NCBI GenBank assembly: GCA_032622095.1
Contig: CP136064.1
Coordinates: forward strand, 252,156,484-252,220,483
From: Siphonodentalium dalli
Lineage: Eukaryota; Mollusca; Scaphopoda; Gadilida; Siphonodentaliidae
DNA: 64,000 nt
Reading direction: 5' to 3'
Position numbers and translations under genes: made by a program. This document shows positions 30,181 to 42,294 of this stretch, one piece after another. Within the stretch, counting starts at the first letter, position 1. Each line of letters starts with the position of its first letter. Below the pieces are notes generated by a model. It made no database searches and was not told the DNA's origin. It was given only the letters and a program-made list of their open reading frames with translations.

Positions 30181-32265
30181 TTAATATATATCAGATTTAT
30201 GGAGTCACGGACTCAGGATGAGTTACATAAAAAGTCTCCGGACCCCTATATATGGGGTATAGGGATTATATAGGTTATCTAGAAAGAACCAAAGTTGTAT
30301 AATTATACTCAATCAAATATGAAGAAAAAAAACTAAAGCTGTATATATATATTCGTGTATATTGGGGGCAACACTGCAGTGCCACTTTCTCCGTTCCTTT
30401 CATCCAGACTCAGAAGTAGCTATTTATAATTTCACTTTAGATTGCAGAGACATGTTGAACATTGTTATGTATAGAAGTATATGTCTTATTTAATATACAA
30501 AACGAATGCATTTGAAGGCGGCGATACACATGTTTCGGAATGTATATAGAACTCTAGATGGCAAGGAATGGGTAAACTATAGTGATATAAAATGGGTGGA
30601 TCCCTATCTTAGAATCGGAATTGTTTTTCCTTCCAAAAAAGGGGGAACAATTTCCTTTTCACAGTGTCCGTAATTCTTTTTCTTGACATCCCCTCTGCAT
30701 GGTTGTATAAATTTATGAACCAAATGGCATAATTTGCGAGTGAACGCAATGGGGTGCAACTGCATGACTTTTACGATAAACCAACTTAAACCTTTCTAAA
30801 CCAAAACATCGTTGAGCAGTTATCCCATAGACAATGTTAAGATAATAAGTTCAACAAACGTTTGCTGAACTTATATTATCTAAACATTTCCCTCAATAAA
30901 TAGGAACCCTTCTGTATTTGTATTTATATCTCGTCTGCGTATATTACCCGTGGATCTCTGTAAATCAATACTATAGACTGGTCCGATGTACTCTTTTTAA
31001 CTGACTGGGAGAAACCATTTACTATAGAAAGGGTCAAACGGATATGGCTCATTTTAATCTCAAAAATATAGGTAGATAAATAGACAAAATACCAATTTAC
31101 AGACTTCGTATATACGCTGGAAAAACTTACCGAAGTCATACAAAATGTATTACCTCCGCACAGAAAAGATATAACGCTCTTTATTTTTTCATATAAAGAA
31201 TAGTCAGACCACGAACGGTGTGTCCATTCTTACATTATATGTCATGGATCTCACATCAATGTGTTCAAATTGACAAGCAGCTTACTCAAATCTGGACAAA
31301 CGGGGTTCCATTTTTGCCATAAACATGCAGGTGGCATAATATTTTACCTTCGCAAAAATGTATACATTTGTATGCATACGACAACATTTGTTCTCACTAT
31401 AATCGAATCAATCTCAGTCAGAGTCTCTTTTGACTAACGGCGACCATGTTGGACGCCATCTTGGATCCTGGATTTTCCCCAAAGCGGATTTTAGCGGATT
31501 TTGGATATGTTGTACCAGAGATCCCCCCGCGTTGAATGACACAAAAATCGGTTCTTTGCCAATTTATTCTGGGTCAACCCCCTTTTTTGCGTACGACGAC
31601 CATACTAGTATTCATTTTATGATATATAGGCAGCATCTCACTCGTGTGCGGATCCCAAGCGTTATATATAAGTTGAGGGACATCTCAATGATGTCAATCC
31701 GATGGAAACATGTAAATCAAAAATTGACAGAGGCACTGGTTCGGTGTGAGGTGTTCGTAGCATCGTCGCGATTTTGTATGAGGTCTCATTTTTTATATCT
31801 AAATGGACAAGTTTCCACCTGGGCAGGGTTGGGGCTCAATTGTACCTTCAGCTCTCGACGGGCCATTCCCTTCCATAAATGACTCAGACCTCAAGTGTTA
31901 ACCAATACATAACCTGGTCGAGATATTGGGGTGGCAGGTTTAGTAGTCAGGGGTTAGCCTGCACTCAACAATAGACATATATCGGGCCGGTGGGGTTGTT
32001 ATTGCCTTCCGGTTATCTCCCTTTCTTCAGTCTTACCAAAGATACTAATTGTATACAATTTACAGGTACATACCAGGTCAGGAACATCGCGGATTTACCT
32101 ATTTTTTATAGTTATATTCAACTATAATAGTTAAATAGGACAGTTAGAAATCTACAACTTTCCTGTTTTTGTGTAAACTAGGGGTGGGCTGTCCAAATGG
32201 AACTAATATAAGGATACCTCCATGGCAGCCAGTGGCAGAAATGTTTTATGCCAATTTTTTTTTAA
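30181..32265. other. no recognised gene or repeat
   Basis: Scattered open frames only; the longest (31430-31882, plus) has no motif or splice context. AACGCTCTTTATTTTTTC at 31165 is a stray copy of the motif clustered at 59.2-60.2 kb. 32097-32135 has a small hairpin around TTATATTCAACTATAATAGTT. Confidence 0.4.
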
Positions 32266-32269
32266 TTTG

Positions 32270-32520
32270 ACTGAAAAATGTAGGAACAACATCTCGGACA
32301 AAATTATGTATCTTGAGAAAAATGTTCCAAGTCGAAAAAGGGAGTGAACGCCACCAAATCGCAGGTGCACACGTTCCCATGCATGGTACTAAAACATAAT
32401 GTGCCAAGTTTAAAAAACATTGACCGAATACTGTATAAGAATAAAAACTCGGACAAAGTTGAGTCTACGGACATACAAACGTCCAGACAGACAGATGGAC
32501 GGACAAGCCCATATAAAAAT
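32270..32520 (+). mobile_element. fragment of Helitron/Pearl-like element
   Basis: CAAGTCGAAAAAGGGAGTGA is the core motif seen at 2099 and 2251, and the fragment ends with GTCCAGACAGACAGATGGAC-GGAC. It runs directly into the CCCAGGT array. Confidence 0.5.
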
Positions 32521-33352
32521 GTACCTGGGTAAATCCACCCAGGTTTTTTGGGCCGAAACCCAGGTAAAAATCTATCTACCAAGACATCCACCAACCATCA
32601 AGACCCCGCGAAACCTGGGTTTTACCATGATTTACCCACCTGAAACTGGATAAAAACCCTGGTATGGGTAAACCTGGGTGTAATTACCCAGGTGACCACA
32701 CCCAGGTGTACCCTACCTGGGTGTTTCCCACCCAGGTCTACCCTGGTGTTTCCTACCTGGGTGTTTCCCCACCCAGGTGTACCATGGTGTTATTTACCCA
32801 GGTGTACCCTGGTGTTTCCTACCTGGGTGTTTCCCATCCAGGTTACCTAGGTGTTATTCACCCAGGTGTACCCTGGTGTTTCCTACCTGGGTGTTTCCCA
32901 CCCAGGTGTACCTTGGTGTTATTCACCCAGGTGTACCCTGGTGTTTCCTACCTGGGTGTTTCCCACCCAGGTGTACCTTGGTGTTATTCACCCAGGTGTA
33001 CCCTGGTGTTTCCTACCTGGGTGTTCCCCACCCAGGTGTACCTTGATGTTTCCAACCCAGGTATACCTTGGTGTTTTTTTTACGCCGGTGTACCTTGGTG
33101 TTTTCTTACCCAGGTGGATTTCCCATTGAGATGCACCTGGGTTAGAAAACCCCAAGGTACACCCAGGTAAGGAAACACCAAGGCACACCTGGGCAGGAAA
33201 ACACCAAGGTACACCTGGGTAAGAAAACACCAAGGTACACCTGGGTAAGAAAACACCAAGGTACACCTGGGTAAGAAAACACCAAGGTACACATTGGTAG
33301 GAAACACCAAGGAACACCTGGGTGAATAACACCAAGGTACACCTGGGTGGGG
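32521..33352. repeat. large inverted array of CCCAGGTGTACC units
   Basis: From 32690 to ~33120 the plus strand repeats CACCCAGGTGTACC(C/T)TGGTGTT with TTCCTACCTGGGTGTTTCCC between units. From ~33130 to 33352 the units are inverted (AACACCAAGGTACACCTGGG, 26-bp period with GTAAGAA). The whole can fold into a long hairpin, and CCCAGGT is itself half of a small palindrome. Both strands are open for over 120 codons through it. The opening CATATAAAAATGTACCTGGG is found inverted at the end of the array at 46475-46757. Confidence 0.9.
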
Positions 33353-34690
33353 ATACCAAAGTGAAATGATGAGGATGGCAATGAAGTAGATTTTGATGGG
33401 ATGCAGGGGTATTGTTATCAATGGAGTTGTTTTAGTATAATAGAACATTAAGGAAACTGATTGTGCAGCAATACAAGTTTATTCAAGGACAACAAACTAA
33501 CTAAAGATAAAATACATGTATAGAAACACATGTAATATATAAATATATAAACTCATTAAACTGCATGGGTTAAAACTTACTGACAACAAGAGTTGGGTTA
33601 AAATTTTGATTAAAAAACACTTGCAAAGTCCCTCTTCATACATGTATATGGTATGTTAGGCAAGTTACATGTACATGTAGTTGCAATGTATACTAGTACC
33701 GGTACATGACATACCGGTGGACACAAAAATCATTATTTTAGTTCCAATGTCATTTACCAGAATACATGTACATGTTGTACCTTGCAACTACATCTACAGT
33801 GAGGTAGTTTTGTCTCATTTAAACTTTCTAAATGGGTTTCTCCCTTTGAATGACATAAACTAATGTGAGTATACACATGAGCTGTGGTGTGAAATACACA
33901 CAAAAAAATTATTTCTTAGTCTGAGGACATGTTTCCTGTCATTATCTTACTGCTTACAAATATAGATTTGTAATAATGTGCTGTAATGCTCCAGAAATAG
34001 TCATATTTTGTCCTGGTTGATAAGAACATATTATTTCTTAGTGTTAGAAGGACATGTTGTCTGATATTATTTGACTCATAAACCCCCAAATGTACATGTA
34101 AACAGAACATTCAGGAAAGAGACACACCATCTTTATCCTGTTTTATATCAGTACTAAGTAGCAATATTGATCAGATAGCAAAATATGCTATAAATAGATT
34201 TCAGATGGTAGAGATTAAACAATCACATTAATTGCACCAACTCGAAACAGTTAACATACCCTGTAGAATACAGACTATGATCAAGGAGGGTGTCACACAC
34301 ACCCCACCCCGCTTTGGTATGTGATATTCAAGCCATTTTCAGGTGGTATGCTATATACATGTACATACCCAATGTTATCTGGTACTAGGATTTCACACGG
34401 CAATATAACCGGCATTCACGATTCAGCAAAAAGGCTAGTATGCAGATATAATAGCAGAAAATTATAAAATTTTTGAGTATTTTCCAGCTTAAACAGACCC
34501 AAGTGATATATTTTTATCTAATTCAGTCTAATGGCTCTTGATATGTTGATGTTTTGGATACTATTTCAGCAAATGTGAGAAAAAGTGGCTTCTTTGGGGC
34601 ATCAGCTTGTCTGAAAAATATATCAAGGTCCCCTAAATCCGATACTACATTTCAGAACAATCCAACCAGTGTCCCATGAAATGGTGGATA
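33353..34690. other. ACATGTA-rich non-coding stretch
   Basis: No gene. Contains many TACATGTA/ACATGTAC palindromes (for example ~33515, 33670, 33765, 34090, 34358) and two short ACCGGTAC/TACCGGT motifs. No transposon termini recognised. Confidence 0.5.
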
Positions 34691-34925
34691 ATAAACTATC
34701 ATACCAAATTTGATTCAGATTTGATCACACAAACTAAAATTATGATGCGGAAACCAGAAATTAACACGAGTCTAAGTCGAAAAAGGGCCATAACTCTCGC
34801 AAAAATGAGCGGAGCACACCTATATTCGAACTTGACCTGTATTTTGGTCTGATAAACTTACATACCACATTTGGTTCAGATATGATCACACAAACTGAAG
34901 TTATCATCCGGAAACCTACAATTTT
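34690..34925 (+). mobile_element. core fragment of the AAGGGCCATAACTC element family
   Basis: Two partial core units: TACCAAATTTGATTCAGAT...CGGAAACC, then AAGTCGAAAAAGGGCCATAA and ATTCGAACTTGACCTGTATT. These closely match 2150-2400. Termini are absent. Confidence 0.6.
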
Positions 34926-34945
34926 CAAAGTTTAAATGTCTATTA

Positions 34946-35325
34946 GGCGACACCAATTTTTAAGTCTGGTTTACGAACATGTGGGCTGATGTGGGGAGAA
35001 AAAAAGTAGATGCAGGAGGGGAAAAAAATAAAAATAAAAAAAATTGTCCCCCCCAATTTATATCAAGTAAATCTTGAAATTTTACATAAATTTTACAAAA
35101 ATTGTGAAAAAAAACTTTTCGAATGAAATTCTGAACCAAACAAGACATTTCTTGTCATGAAAATATGGATCTGCAAATGATCATAAGCAGAACCGGATGC
35201 GACAGCACATGAAAATCAGTACGCGTGTAAAAAAATTTGGGACAAAAAAGTAAAAAAAAAATTCATGAAATGGAAAAAAAGTTGTAGGAGGTGTTCGTAA
35301 ACCGGACTTAAAAATTGGTGTCGCC
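34946..35325 (+). mobile_element. PIF/Harbinger-like MITE, copy 1
   Basis: TTA target copies at 34943-34945 and 35326-35328. Termini GGCGACACCAATTTTTAAGT and ACTTAAAAATTGGTGTCGCC. 380 bp, non-coding. A TWA target duplication with GGC-type ends fits PIF/Harbinger. The inverted sibling is at 42295-42673. Confidence 0.8.
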
Positions 35326-35359
35326 TTATGTGTATATAACTCATATAGCTAACTATTAA

Positions 35360-35830
35360 AGGTGCTCAATCAGATTCGATGGTCCCCATATAATTAGATT
35401 CCAACAACAACATTTTTTTTAGAAATGCTGCTTCAGTAATATCAGAATCGATTAATTGCCCAAAAATAATGCTAACCACTGTCAACTACATGTATAGTAT
35501 AAAATCGCCTGATACGTTATATTTATCAACATGCTGTTCGACGAAGTTTGACCTTATTATCAACACAAAGCCTCTTCATTTTAGAGTTATCCATCTTCAT
35601 CCGCAATTTGGTCTGAGACCGTCGGCTCGTCAAATTTTTCTGGGCCACTATTAAGTATCGATGGTGATAAATATTAAAATTTCAAAAATTGATATCTAAT
35701 AACTCTGAGCTTTGATACATGTAGGTGGGTCCCTCGACTTGATTAAAATATTTTTACCCCCCCCCCCCCGATTCCATATACATGTATATGTAAATAGCAA
35801 ATGAGGGGCACTTAATCGGATTATGCATCT
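35360..35830 (+). mobile_element. TTAA-flanked MITE, AGGTACTCAA family
   Basis: TTAA at 35356-35359 and 35831-35834; ends AGGTGCTCAATCAGATTCG and ATTATGCATCT. Contains a poly-C run at 35757-35769. It faces the next copy only 21 bases away. Confidence 0.8.
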
Positions 35831-35851
35831 TTAAACTGTATTTGAATTTAA

Positions 35852-36297
35852 AGATGCATAATCTGATGATTAAGGGCCCCCTGAATTAATGCTCGCACAT
35901 TACTCTTTATTTGGACTTGGGGGTAAAAGATATTTGGTACGAGTCGAGGAACCCACCACCTATCAAAGCTCAGAGTTATTAGATATCAATTTTTGAAATA
36001 TACTATTTTTCACGATCAAGAATTAATAGTGGCCCACGGTCTCGGACCAAATTTCAGATGAAGATGGATAACTCTAAAATCAAGAGGCTTTCTGTTGATA
36101 ATAAGGCCAAATTTTGTAGAACAACATGTTGATAAATAACATATGTCAGGCAATTGTATACTTTAGTTGACAGTGGTTAGCATTATTTTAGGGCAATTAA
36201 TCAATTCTGATAACGTAACTGAAGCAGCCTTTCTAAATACAAATGTATGATGTTGGAATCTGATTATATGGGTATCATCGAACCGGATTGAGTACCT
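35852..36297 (-). mobile_element. TTAA-flanked MITE, AGGTACTCAA family, inverted neighbour
   Basis: TTAA at 35848-35851 and 36298-36301; ends AGATGCATAATCTGATGAT and CCGGATTGAGTACCT. Together with 35360-35830 it forms a ~940-bp head-to-head inverted pair. Confidence 0.8.
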
Positions 36298-36301
36298 TTA
36301 A

Positions 36302-36905
36302 AATGAACTGTATCCAGTATAAACATGTTAAACCTGATAATTAATTAGAGCATGCAGTCCCTGTTGACATGCGGTATCCGCTGGTAATCTTACCACAGTA
36401 ATATGTGTTAACTGTGATAACCAAGTTAATTGTTTTTACCACAAAAATTCTGAATTCTATCTAGACATTTTGAAACAATAAAAAAAAATTCTGGTGTGAT
36501 TACAATGTCAACTTTAAAACAAAATTCATATTAACATCGCATGAAAAATACAGCCTAACTGCAAATGTGAGGTGGACCACATTCTGCGGCGGTATAACTG
36601 ACTGCGGTTGATCGCATGAACACGCCTGAATACTGCAGTAATACCTGAGTAATATAAGGCGAGTTGATTAATTAAAGCATAGCTGTAATTTTACATGTAT
36701 GTTCTATAGACTTTGTTGGGAAAGAGAATATAGCTGTGCGACAATGTTAATCCTGATGAGCTAAGTTAGAAATTTTTCAATCAAAACCTCATAAAAAAAA
36801 ATTGAAATTCAGTTCTCAATTTTCGAACACTTCTAGGAAATTGTTCAAAAATATTGTTAAAAGATGCCCATTCGATTTGACACTGTAAATATACCCTGTT
36901 CAAGT
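36302..36905. other. no recognised feature
   Basis: AT-rich sequence without exon or transposon signals. Confidence 0.5.
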
Positions 36906-36907
36906 GT

Positions 36908-37017
36908 TCCTGCTAATGTGCTATGATGCGGTTGGGTCCTGCTTAATTGCTATGAATTGCACTACCCGCATCATAGCAATTCAGCAGGACCACCAGCATC
37001 ATAGCATATTAGCAGGA
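36908..37017. repeat. double nested hairpin (~110 bp)
   Basis: The outer arms are TCCTGCTAATGTGCTATGAT and its mirror ATCATAGCATATTAGCAGGA. The inner arms are GTCCTGCTTAATTGCTATGA and TCATAGCAATTCAGCAGGAC. The two pairs are related to each other, so several alternative folds exist. Confidence 0.85.
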
Positions 37018-37442
37018 CCACTTGGCCAGTGGTAAAATAGTTTGTTTTCCATACGGATACGTGTTTTCAAATAATCATGTAATGATATCTAACATACATG
37101 TATATGATCCCATTTATAAGTTTTATTCATCACGGCCAGATAAACTTTGTATACAGACAGTTTTACCAAACTTAGAATTTTTATTAGGTGCTTTCATTGT
37201 AGCTGTAATTACTAGTATTAAAAGAGTGCTCAATAAAGTTTGTTTTATCATTTATGCTCATTTGGAATTTGGATGCTATTTAATTCTGTTTATCTATATA
37301 ATTGGCTGCACTGCTAAATTTTGACTCATTTCAGTCATTTGATGTCAGTACATGTAGTTGTCCATCGAAATGGCGAACACAACCAAAGACAAATTACAAG
37401 AGGAAAGACAACAAATACATTTGATGTGCACTAAAACAGATA

Positions 37443-37607
37443 CAGTAGTGCCCTAAGAAATCGACCCCTTAACCACAGCAGAATTATGTGTAACTTTCAG
37501 GATTTAGTCGGATATATGGCTTGTTGCCATTCATCGGAAAGCTCTCCCCGAGTTTAATACCCGTAATTCTGCTGTGGTTAAGGAGTCGATTAATTAGAGC
37601 ATTACTG
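37443..37607. mobile_element. mariner-like MITE, deleted centre
   Basis: TA at 37441-37442 and 37608-37609; CAGTAGTGCCCTAAGAAATC ... GATTAATTAGAGCATTACTG. The right arm lost the block between CCGAG and CCGTAATTCTGC. Confidence 0.85.
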
Positions 37608-37609
37608 TA

Positions 37610-39100
37610 GTTACAAATGTATGTCTAGCCTCCTGTTGTGTCACTAATAAGATCTTTAATTCACATATGGTACACATGTACATGTACATGTACTATATAG
37701 TACCCGTTCAAGCGTTTACAAGTGTCAGTCATCGAGAAACTGACCAAAAGTTTTGGTAGTATATAATATAGGCTAGCACTGCACTTGGGCTACATGTACA
37801 TGTACTGTAAGTGATTATAATGTACTATTTTTATATTCTGCTGTGAAAGTGTTGCTGAATGAAATTTAAGTTTACCCCGATATTCTAAGTCCGCTCGACT
37901 AAGATGGGTTTTTTCTCGAAAACTGATATCTGAATATACATGACTTTTTGTACGTCTTCCACTGGTTGGTATTCCCTCTAAAATGACTAATTTTAACTGA
38001 TTAGATTAGCCCTGGTATGGAAAACTCTAACTGTTATAGCCCGATGAGCGGTTTACTGCCAACAGCGGTGATGATATGATGACCAGCGTTGTGCATGGCA
38101 TATGTTGATCCAGGTAAGAATGCTACCATACATTCCAAACATTCATTAAATATCTTATTAATAGTAACCCAAACTACACAAGAGACTAGTATAACTAAGA
38201 TTGGGCTCGATTAATGATGTGACACTTTCAGTACTTCATTTACTAGTAGCCTGGTACTGGTGGGCCTGGCTACAGATACTTGTTTGGCGTGTTTGAGGCC
38301 TGTGGCAAGGGCAGCAGAATCAATTAAAATTTCTCTTATTGTAGTGTAGTACATGTACATGAATAGTACCGGTAGTACAGCACACAAAGAGGTATATAGT
38401 ACCGGCACATGTACATGTATTCTCTCTGTTTTCACACATGTTTTTTTTCAATTTAACAACATGAGTCTTTTATGACACATACATGTACTAAAGTGAAAGT
38501 AGGCCTACATGTATATAATGTGCACCCAGTATACCGGTACATGTACTGATATATTACATTGCAATACAGTCCGAGTACAATGATATAGCAAAATTATGCA
38601 TAGTAGAATAACAACCTTTTGTACAAACAGTCCTGACAATGATATACCGGGATATCATGGTGATAGTTCATACATTTGGAATTACCGAATACCTGAGTTT
38701 GTGGATAGACCGCTTCATGCGATGTTTATGTGAATTTTTATTTTTAAGTCGGCATTGCGTACGGTAGTCCTATAAACCACACCAGAGAATAGCAATTGTC
38801 GGTCAGTGACCAACTTCTTATGTTTATGCAATCGATACAATCCGGTTCTGCTTTTGATGTCCAGTTCGATATTTGTGGTGTGTTCTTGTGCAAAAATATA
38901 ATTCTAACTAATGCGCCAAAAATCAGGTTTATAAATTTATCCATTCTTGAGCAAGAGCAACTCGTAAAACTTGTATGGTATAACATTCCAAACTGAGTAT
39001 TTCTGCTATCAAACCATATGATAATAATGTTGAACCGGACATCGAAATCTGAACCGCATTTATGGATTGCAGCACGTGATGTTGAATAAACAGTTATAGA
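37610..39100. other. ACATGTAC-rich stretch without a confirmed gene
   Basis: Dense ACATGTAC palindromes (37676-37694, 37794-37806, 38348-38356, 38408-38418, 38486, 38536). Frames on both strands at 38744-38996 overlap each other and lack splice context. CAGGTAAGAATG at 38111 looks like a donor, but the sequence upstream is closed. Confidence 0.4.
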
Positions 39101-39107
39101 GGATATA

Positions 39108-39322
39108 CAGTAATGCTCTAATTAATCGACTCCTTAACTACAGCAGAATTATGGGTAACTTTTCAGGATTTAGTCGGAAATATGGGTTGATGCCATTCAT
39201 CGGAGCTCTCGGTGAGAGCTTTCCGATGAATGGCAACAAGCCATATTTCGGACTAAATCCTGAAAAGTTACCCATAATTCTGCTGTAGTTAAGGAGTCGA
39301 TTAATTAGCTCTAGAATTACTG
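39108..39322. mobile_element. mariner-like palindromic MITE, near-complete copy
   Basis: TA at 39106-39107 and 39323-39324; CAGTAATGCTCTAATTAATC ... AGCTCTAGAATTACTG. The palindromic centre is shortened to CGGAGCTCTCGG. Confidence 0.85.
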
Positions 39323-39324
39323 TA

Positions 39325-40857
39325 ACATGGTTTATAATATACAAATGTATACTGTATGGGAAACATCAGAGGTTTACAAAGTAATAAAAACATTTGATTT
39401 GTTCTTTATTCTTGTGGTTATATACACGTACATACATGTATTCTAAAAATAAATGTCCTTTACAACGTGGATCAATGAAATGCGGTTGTTGCATTTAAAA
39501 TGCATTGAGGGTGCATTGTGTCACGCCACTTTGTAAATGCCTTAATGACAGCATTTAAATTAAATGCACTGCATTGGGAATAATCGCAGTCGCATTGAAA
39601 TTACCGATCATTGCGCCGAAAAAGTATACTAGTATGAACACCCAAATAACGATACGATAGTGTATTTTGCAATTTTAGTTAAAATTTTGTTTAATTTAAA
39701 TTCACATCTGAATAATTCTGTGTTATTTTCCCACTCCTGGTGTACATGTATATGTTCGGAATCGGACATTCATGATGTAGTTTTCCATTCAAAATGGAAT
39801 AAACATAAATAAACACTGTTGACATTAATTGTTTTATAATCAGAATCTGAGAATCATGATTCTCATTTTGATTCTAGTAAAAAGTCTTGATTCCCTGTAG
39901 AAAGTGAAACACTAACATTTTGATTATTGCCAAAAATCTGATGGATTTTAAGGCCTGCATCAAGACATTTGTTTGTGAATAAATCAAGGTAAATGTGTTA
40001 AAATATGAACGCATTTACAAATGCGTTGCTCCAAAATCGCAAAGTAGATTCGAACATGTGGTCGCTTTTCTAAGAAATTTGTGAGTGGTCTGTACATGCA
40101 CATACATGTAAGTTACTTGACCAATTACACAAGGAGTCGAGGGACACAATCAATGAGGACGTTTGTACTAAAAAATATTTTTTTACGCAAGGAACGAACA
40201 CAAGGCCACTTTCTTAATTTATATTATGAGCCAACAAGACAGATCGTAAATCGCTGTTATATGACAATATATGTGGCCATCATAATGGTCGACAGGCATG
40301 ACGCCAACAAAAACCAATCTGTCAGGCCAATATAAAGAAGTCGCGACTTATTGCTGGTGGAACCTATTAAAGGCATCGTTCCATTTCGTTAATAACAACT
40401 TACATAACATTCACCTCCACCTCTTTACTCTTGGGCTCCAAATAAATATGCATGCACCAGCTGCATCCACGTTTATTATTTTTCTTGGGAAATCCCCCCC
40501 CCCCCCCCTTGCACAGTGCTTATTTGGGTCTGCACGTTTATTAATATTTTGAAGCTATGAAAATTTAAATCAGCACAAATTCAAGATTTCTATATGATTC
40601 AGATGTAAAAATGATCAACACGTCTACATTAGTTACTAGCTAAACAAGACATTTTGTCATATGTTTATACTTTACTGTGAAATTGCGTTTCTTCCGTTCT
40701 CCATGAACGGATTCTCAAAATGTTTGGTTTTCCAAAAAACAAGGATTCGAACTGTCTGAACTGAACTCCATGCGTTTGTTTAAATAGATGAATAAATAAT
40801 GGGAAAGACATACAATCCTAGTTAATAATGAATTTAAGTATATAAATATAAATAATA
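39325..40857. other. no confirmed gene; poly-C element remnant
   Basis: At 40485-40550 a poly-C run is followed by TTGCACAGTGCTTATTTGGG and TCTGCACGTTTATTAATATT. The same phrase follows poly-C at 41318. Otherwise AT-rich with ACATGTA motifs (39432, 39747, 40094). Confidence 0.45.
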
Positions 40858-40984
40858 AACGGCGGATTCAACGTGGTCATGGGTTTTGACCGTGTTAAAA
40901 AAATCAGCAAACTCTGCATGAACCCCGAAGTTTGCTGATTTTTTCTCGCGGTCAAAACCCCATGACCGCATTGAAACCGCCGTT
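40858..40984. repeat. ~127-bp inverted repeat (foldback)
   Basis: The left arm has AACGGCGGATTCAACGTGGT with CATGGGTTTTGACCG and AAAAAATCAGCAAACT. The right arm has AGTTTGCTGATTTTTT, then CGGTCAAAACCCCATGACCG and CATTGAAACCGCCGTT. The loop is CTGCATGAACCCCGA. Likely a MITE or foldback element. Confidence 0.85.
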
Positions 40985-41261
40985 CATTTCTTATATGAAT
41001 AACACAATTTAAGATTGGTGAATTATTTCTTTTGGTTAATTTAATAAACGTACAGGACCAAATAACGATCGTACAGGTGGGAATTTTATCTCGATTTTAA
41101 TAATCGTACATTAGGCACTCAAGAGTAGTACATATTCAAGTATGTGGCAAACCAAAAAAACACCACATGATACATACATGTACCTGTACTACATGTTGAC
41201 TCGTATACCTGAACCTGCTATAAAAATTATTTGGTTAACCACAGTTGATGTTTTGCTCAGA

Positions 41262-41380
41262 GTTCCCCCTGCACTATTATTTGGGTCTGTACTTTTATTA
41301 ACTTTCAATGGAATTTCCCCCCCCCCCCCCCGCACTATTATTTGGGCCTGCACTTTTATTTGGAGCCTGAGAGTAAGTTG
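41262..41380. repeat. duplicated phrase around a poly-C run
   Basis: GCACTATTATTTGGGTCTGT and GCACTATTATTTGGGCCTGC flank TTCCCCCCCCCCCCCC. Both phrases continue with ACTTTTATT. It matches the remnant at 40485-40550. Confidence 0.7.
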
Positions 41381-41414
41381 CATTGACATTTATTTTCACG
41401 AATTACCATGCTAA

Positions 41415-42108
41415 AGGCCAAAGAAAAAAGATTGTATGTTTCCGGTAAAAAAATTTAGGGTAGGTAGGTAGGGAATTTTTTTTATTTTATTTTATTTTGA
41501 TATTTTTTATCCAGCTGCAGAAATATTGAACTACCTCGACCAAAGTGACATAAAATGCCAACCCGTGCCATGGGGAAAGTATTACTTGATCAACACAGTG
41601 GAAATATACATTAAGATTGATAAAAAATCAAACTTACTTCATGCTTACGTATGTTTTTTATTATATCTAATACCACATTTTCATAAATTTGGCTATAAAC
41701 TTGGTACAAAATTGATGTCACTAACTTTTTATAAGAATTTTACCAATAATACCGCCATTATACCGTACATGTATTGTGACGATTACATCCCATTGTCTGG
41801 GGGTAGCCAGTACACCCACCGAGCATGCCTGGTTTTTGGAAACAGTAGCTACTAGTACATGTATACACCTAATATATGCAGTGATAACCTCTTTACATGT
41901 ATATATACAGATACACACCCACCATGTCTGTTGATAGTGTTCCATAAGTCCCAAACAAGACATAAAGCAGGCAGGAGATCCACTCTCAGGAAATTAAAAT
42001 TGCGAAAATTTTGACTTTTTCTCAAAATATCAATAAAAAGTTTAGGGTCGGCGGGTTATTTTTAGGGTCGGTCGATGTACGGAAACATAGTATCTTTTTT
42101 CTTTGGCC
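41415..42108. mobile_element. DNA element with AGGCCAAAG termini and TAA target copies
   Basis: TAA at 41412-41414 and 42109-42111. The left end is AGGCCAAAGAAAAAAGATTG and TATGTTTCCG; the right end is CGGAAACATAGTATCTTTTT and TCTTTGGCC. Inside each end is a TTAGGGTMGG block (41455-41475, 42043-42075). The interior has an open frame of 109 codons (41526-41855) without known motifs. A 3-bp TAA duplication fits a PIF/Harbinger-type mover; inference only. Confidence 0.65.
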
Positions 42109-42294
42109 TAAGGAACATTGCAACTGGTTTGAAGTAACATGACCGCGTTGCGTCAACACTGGAACTGCATTGATGGTAATTTTCAACATGGTCTCACTGA
42201 GGTTCTATCAAATATAAATACTAGTATGGTTGAGGCCAACTTGAGGGAGACAATTATTTTGAGAATATGTGATCCTGTGTTAACATGAGCCTAA

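Noticed and set aside
31430-31882. 150-codon plus-strand open frame
   Set aside because: No recognisable domain, no splice context, and the sequence around it is ordinary AT-rich non-coding DNA; kept only as an unassigned stretch.
32664-33381. Open frames of up to 168 codons on both strands rich in PGVPWCF / YLGVSH phrases
   Set aside because: They are translations of the CCCAGGTGTACC array in several frames and both strands at once; no start context, splice sites or non-repetitive segment supports a protein.
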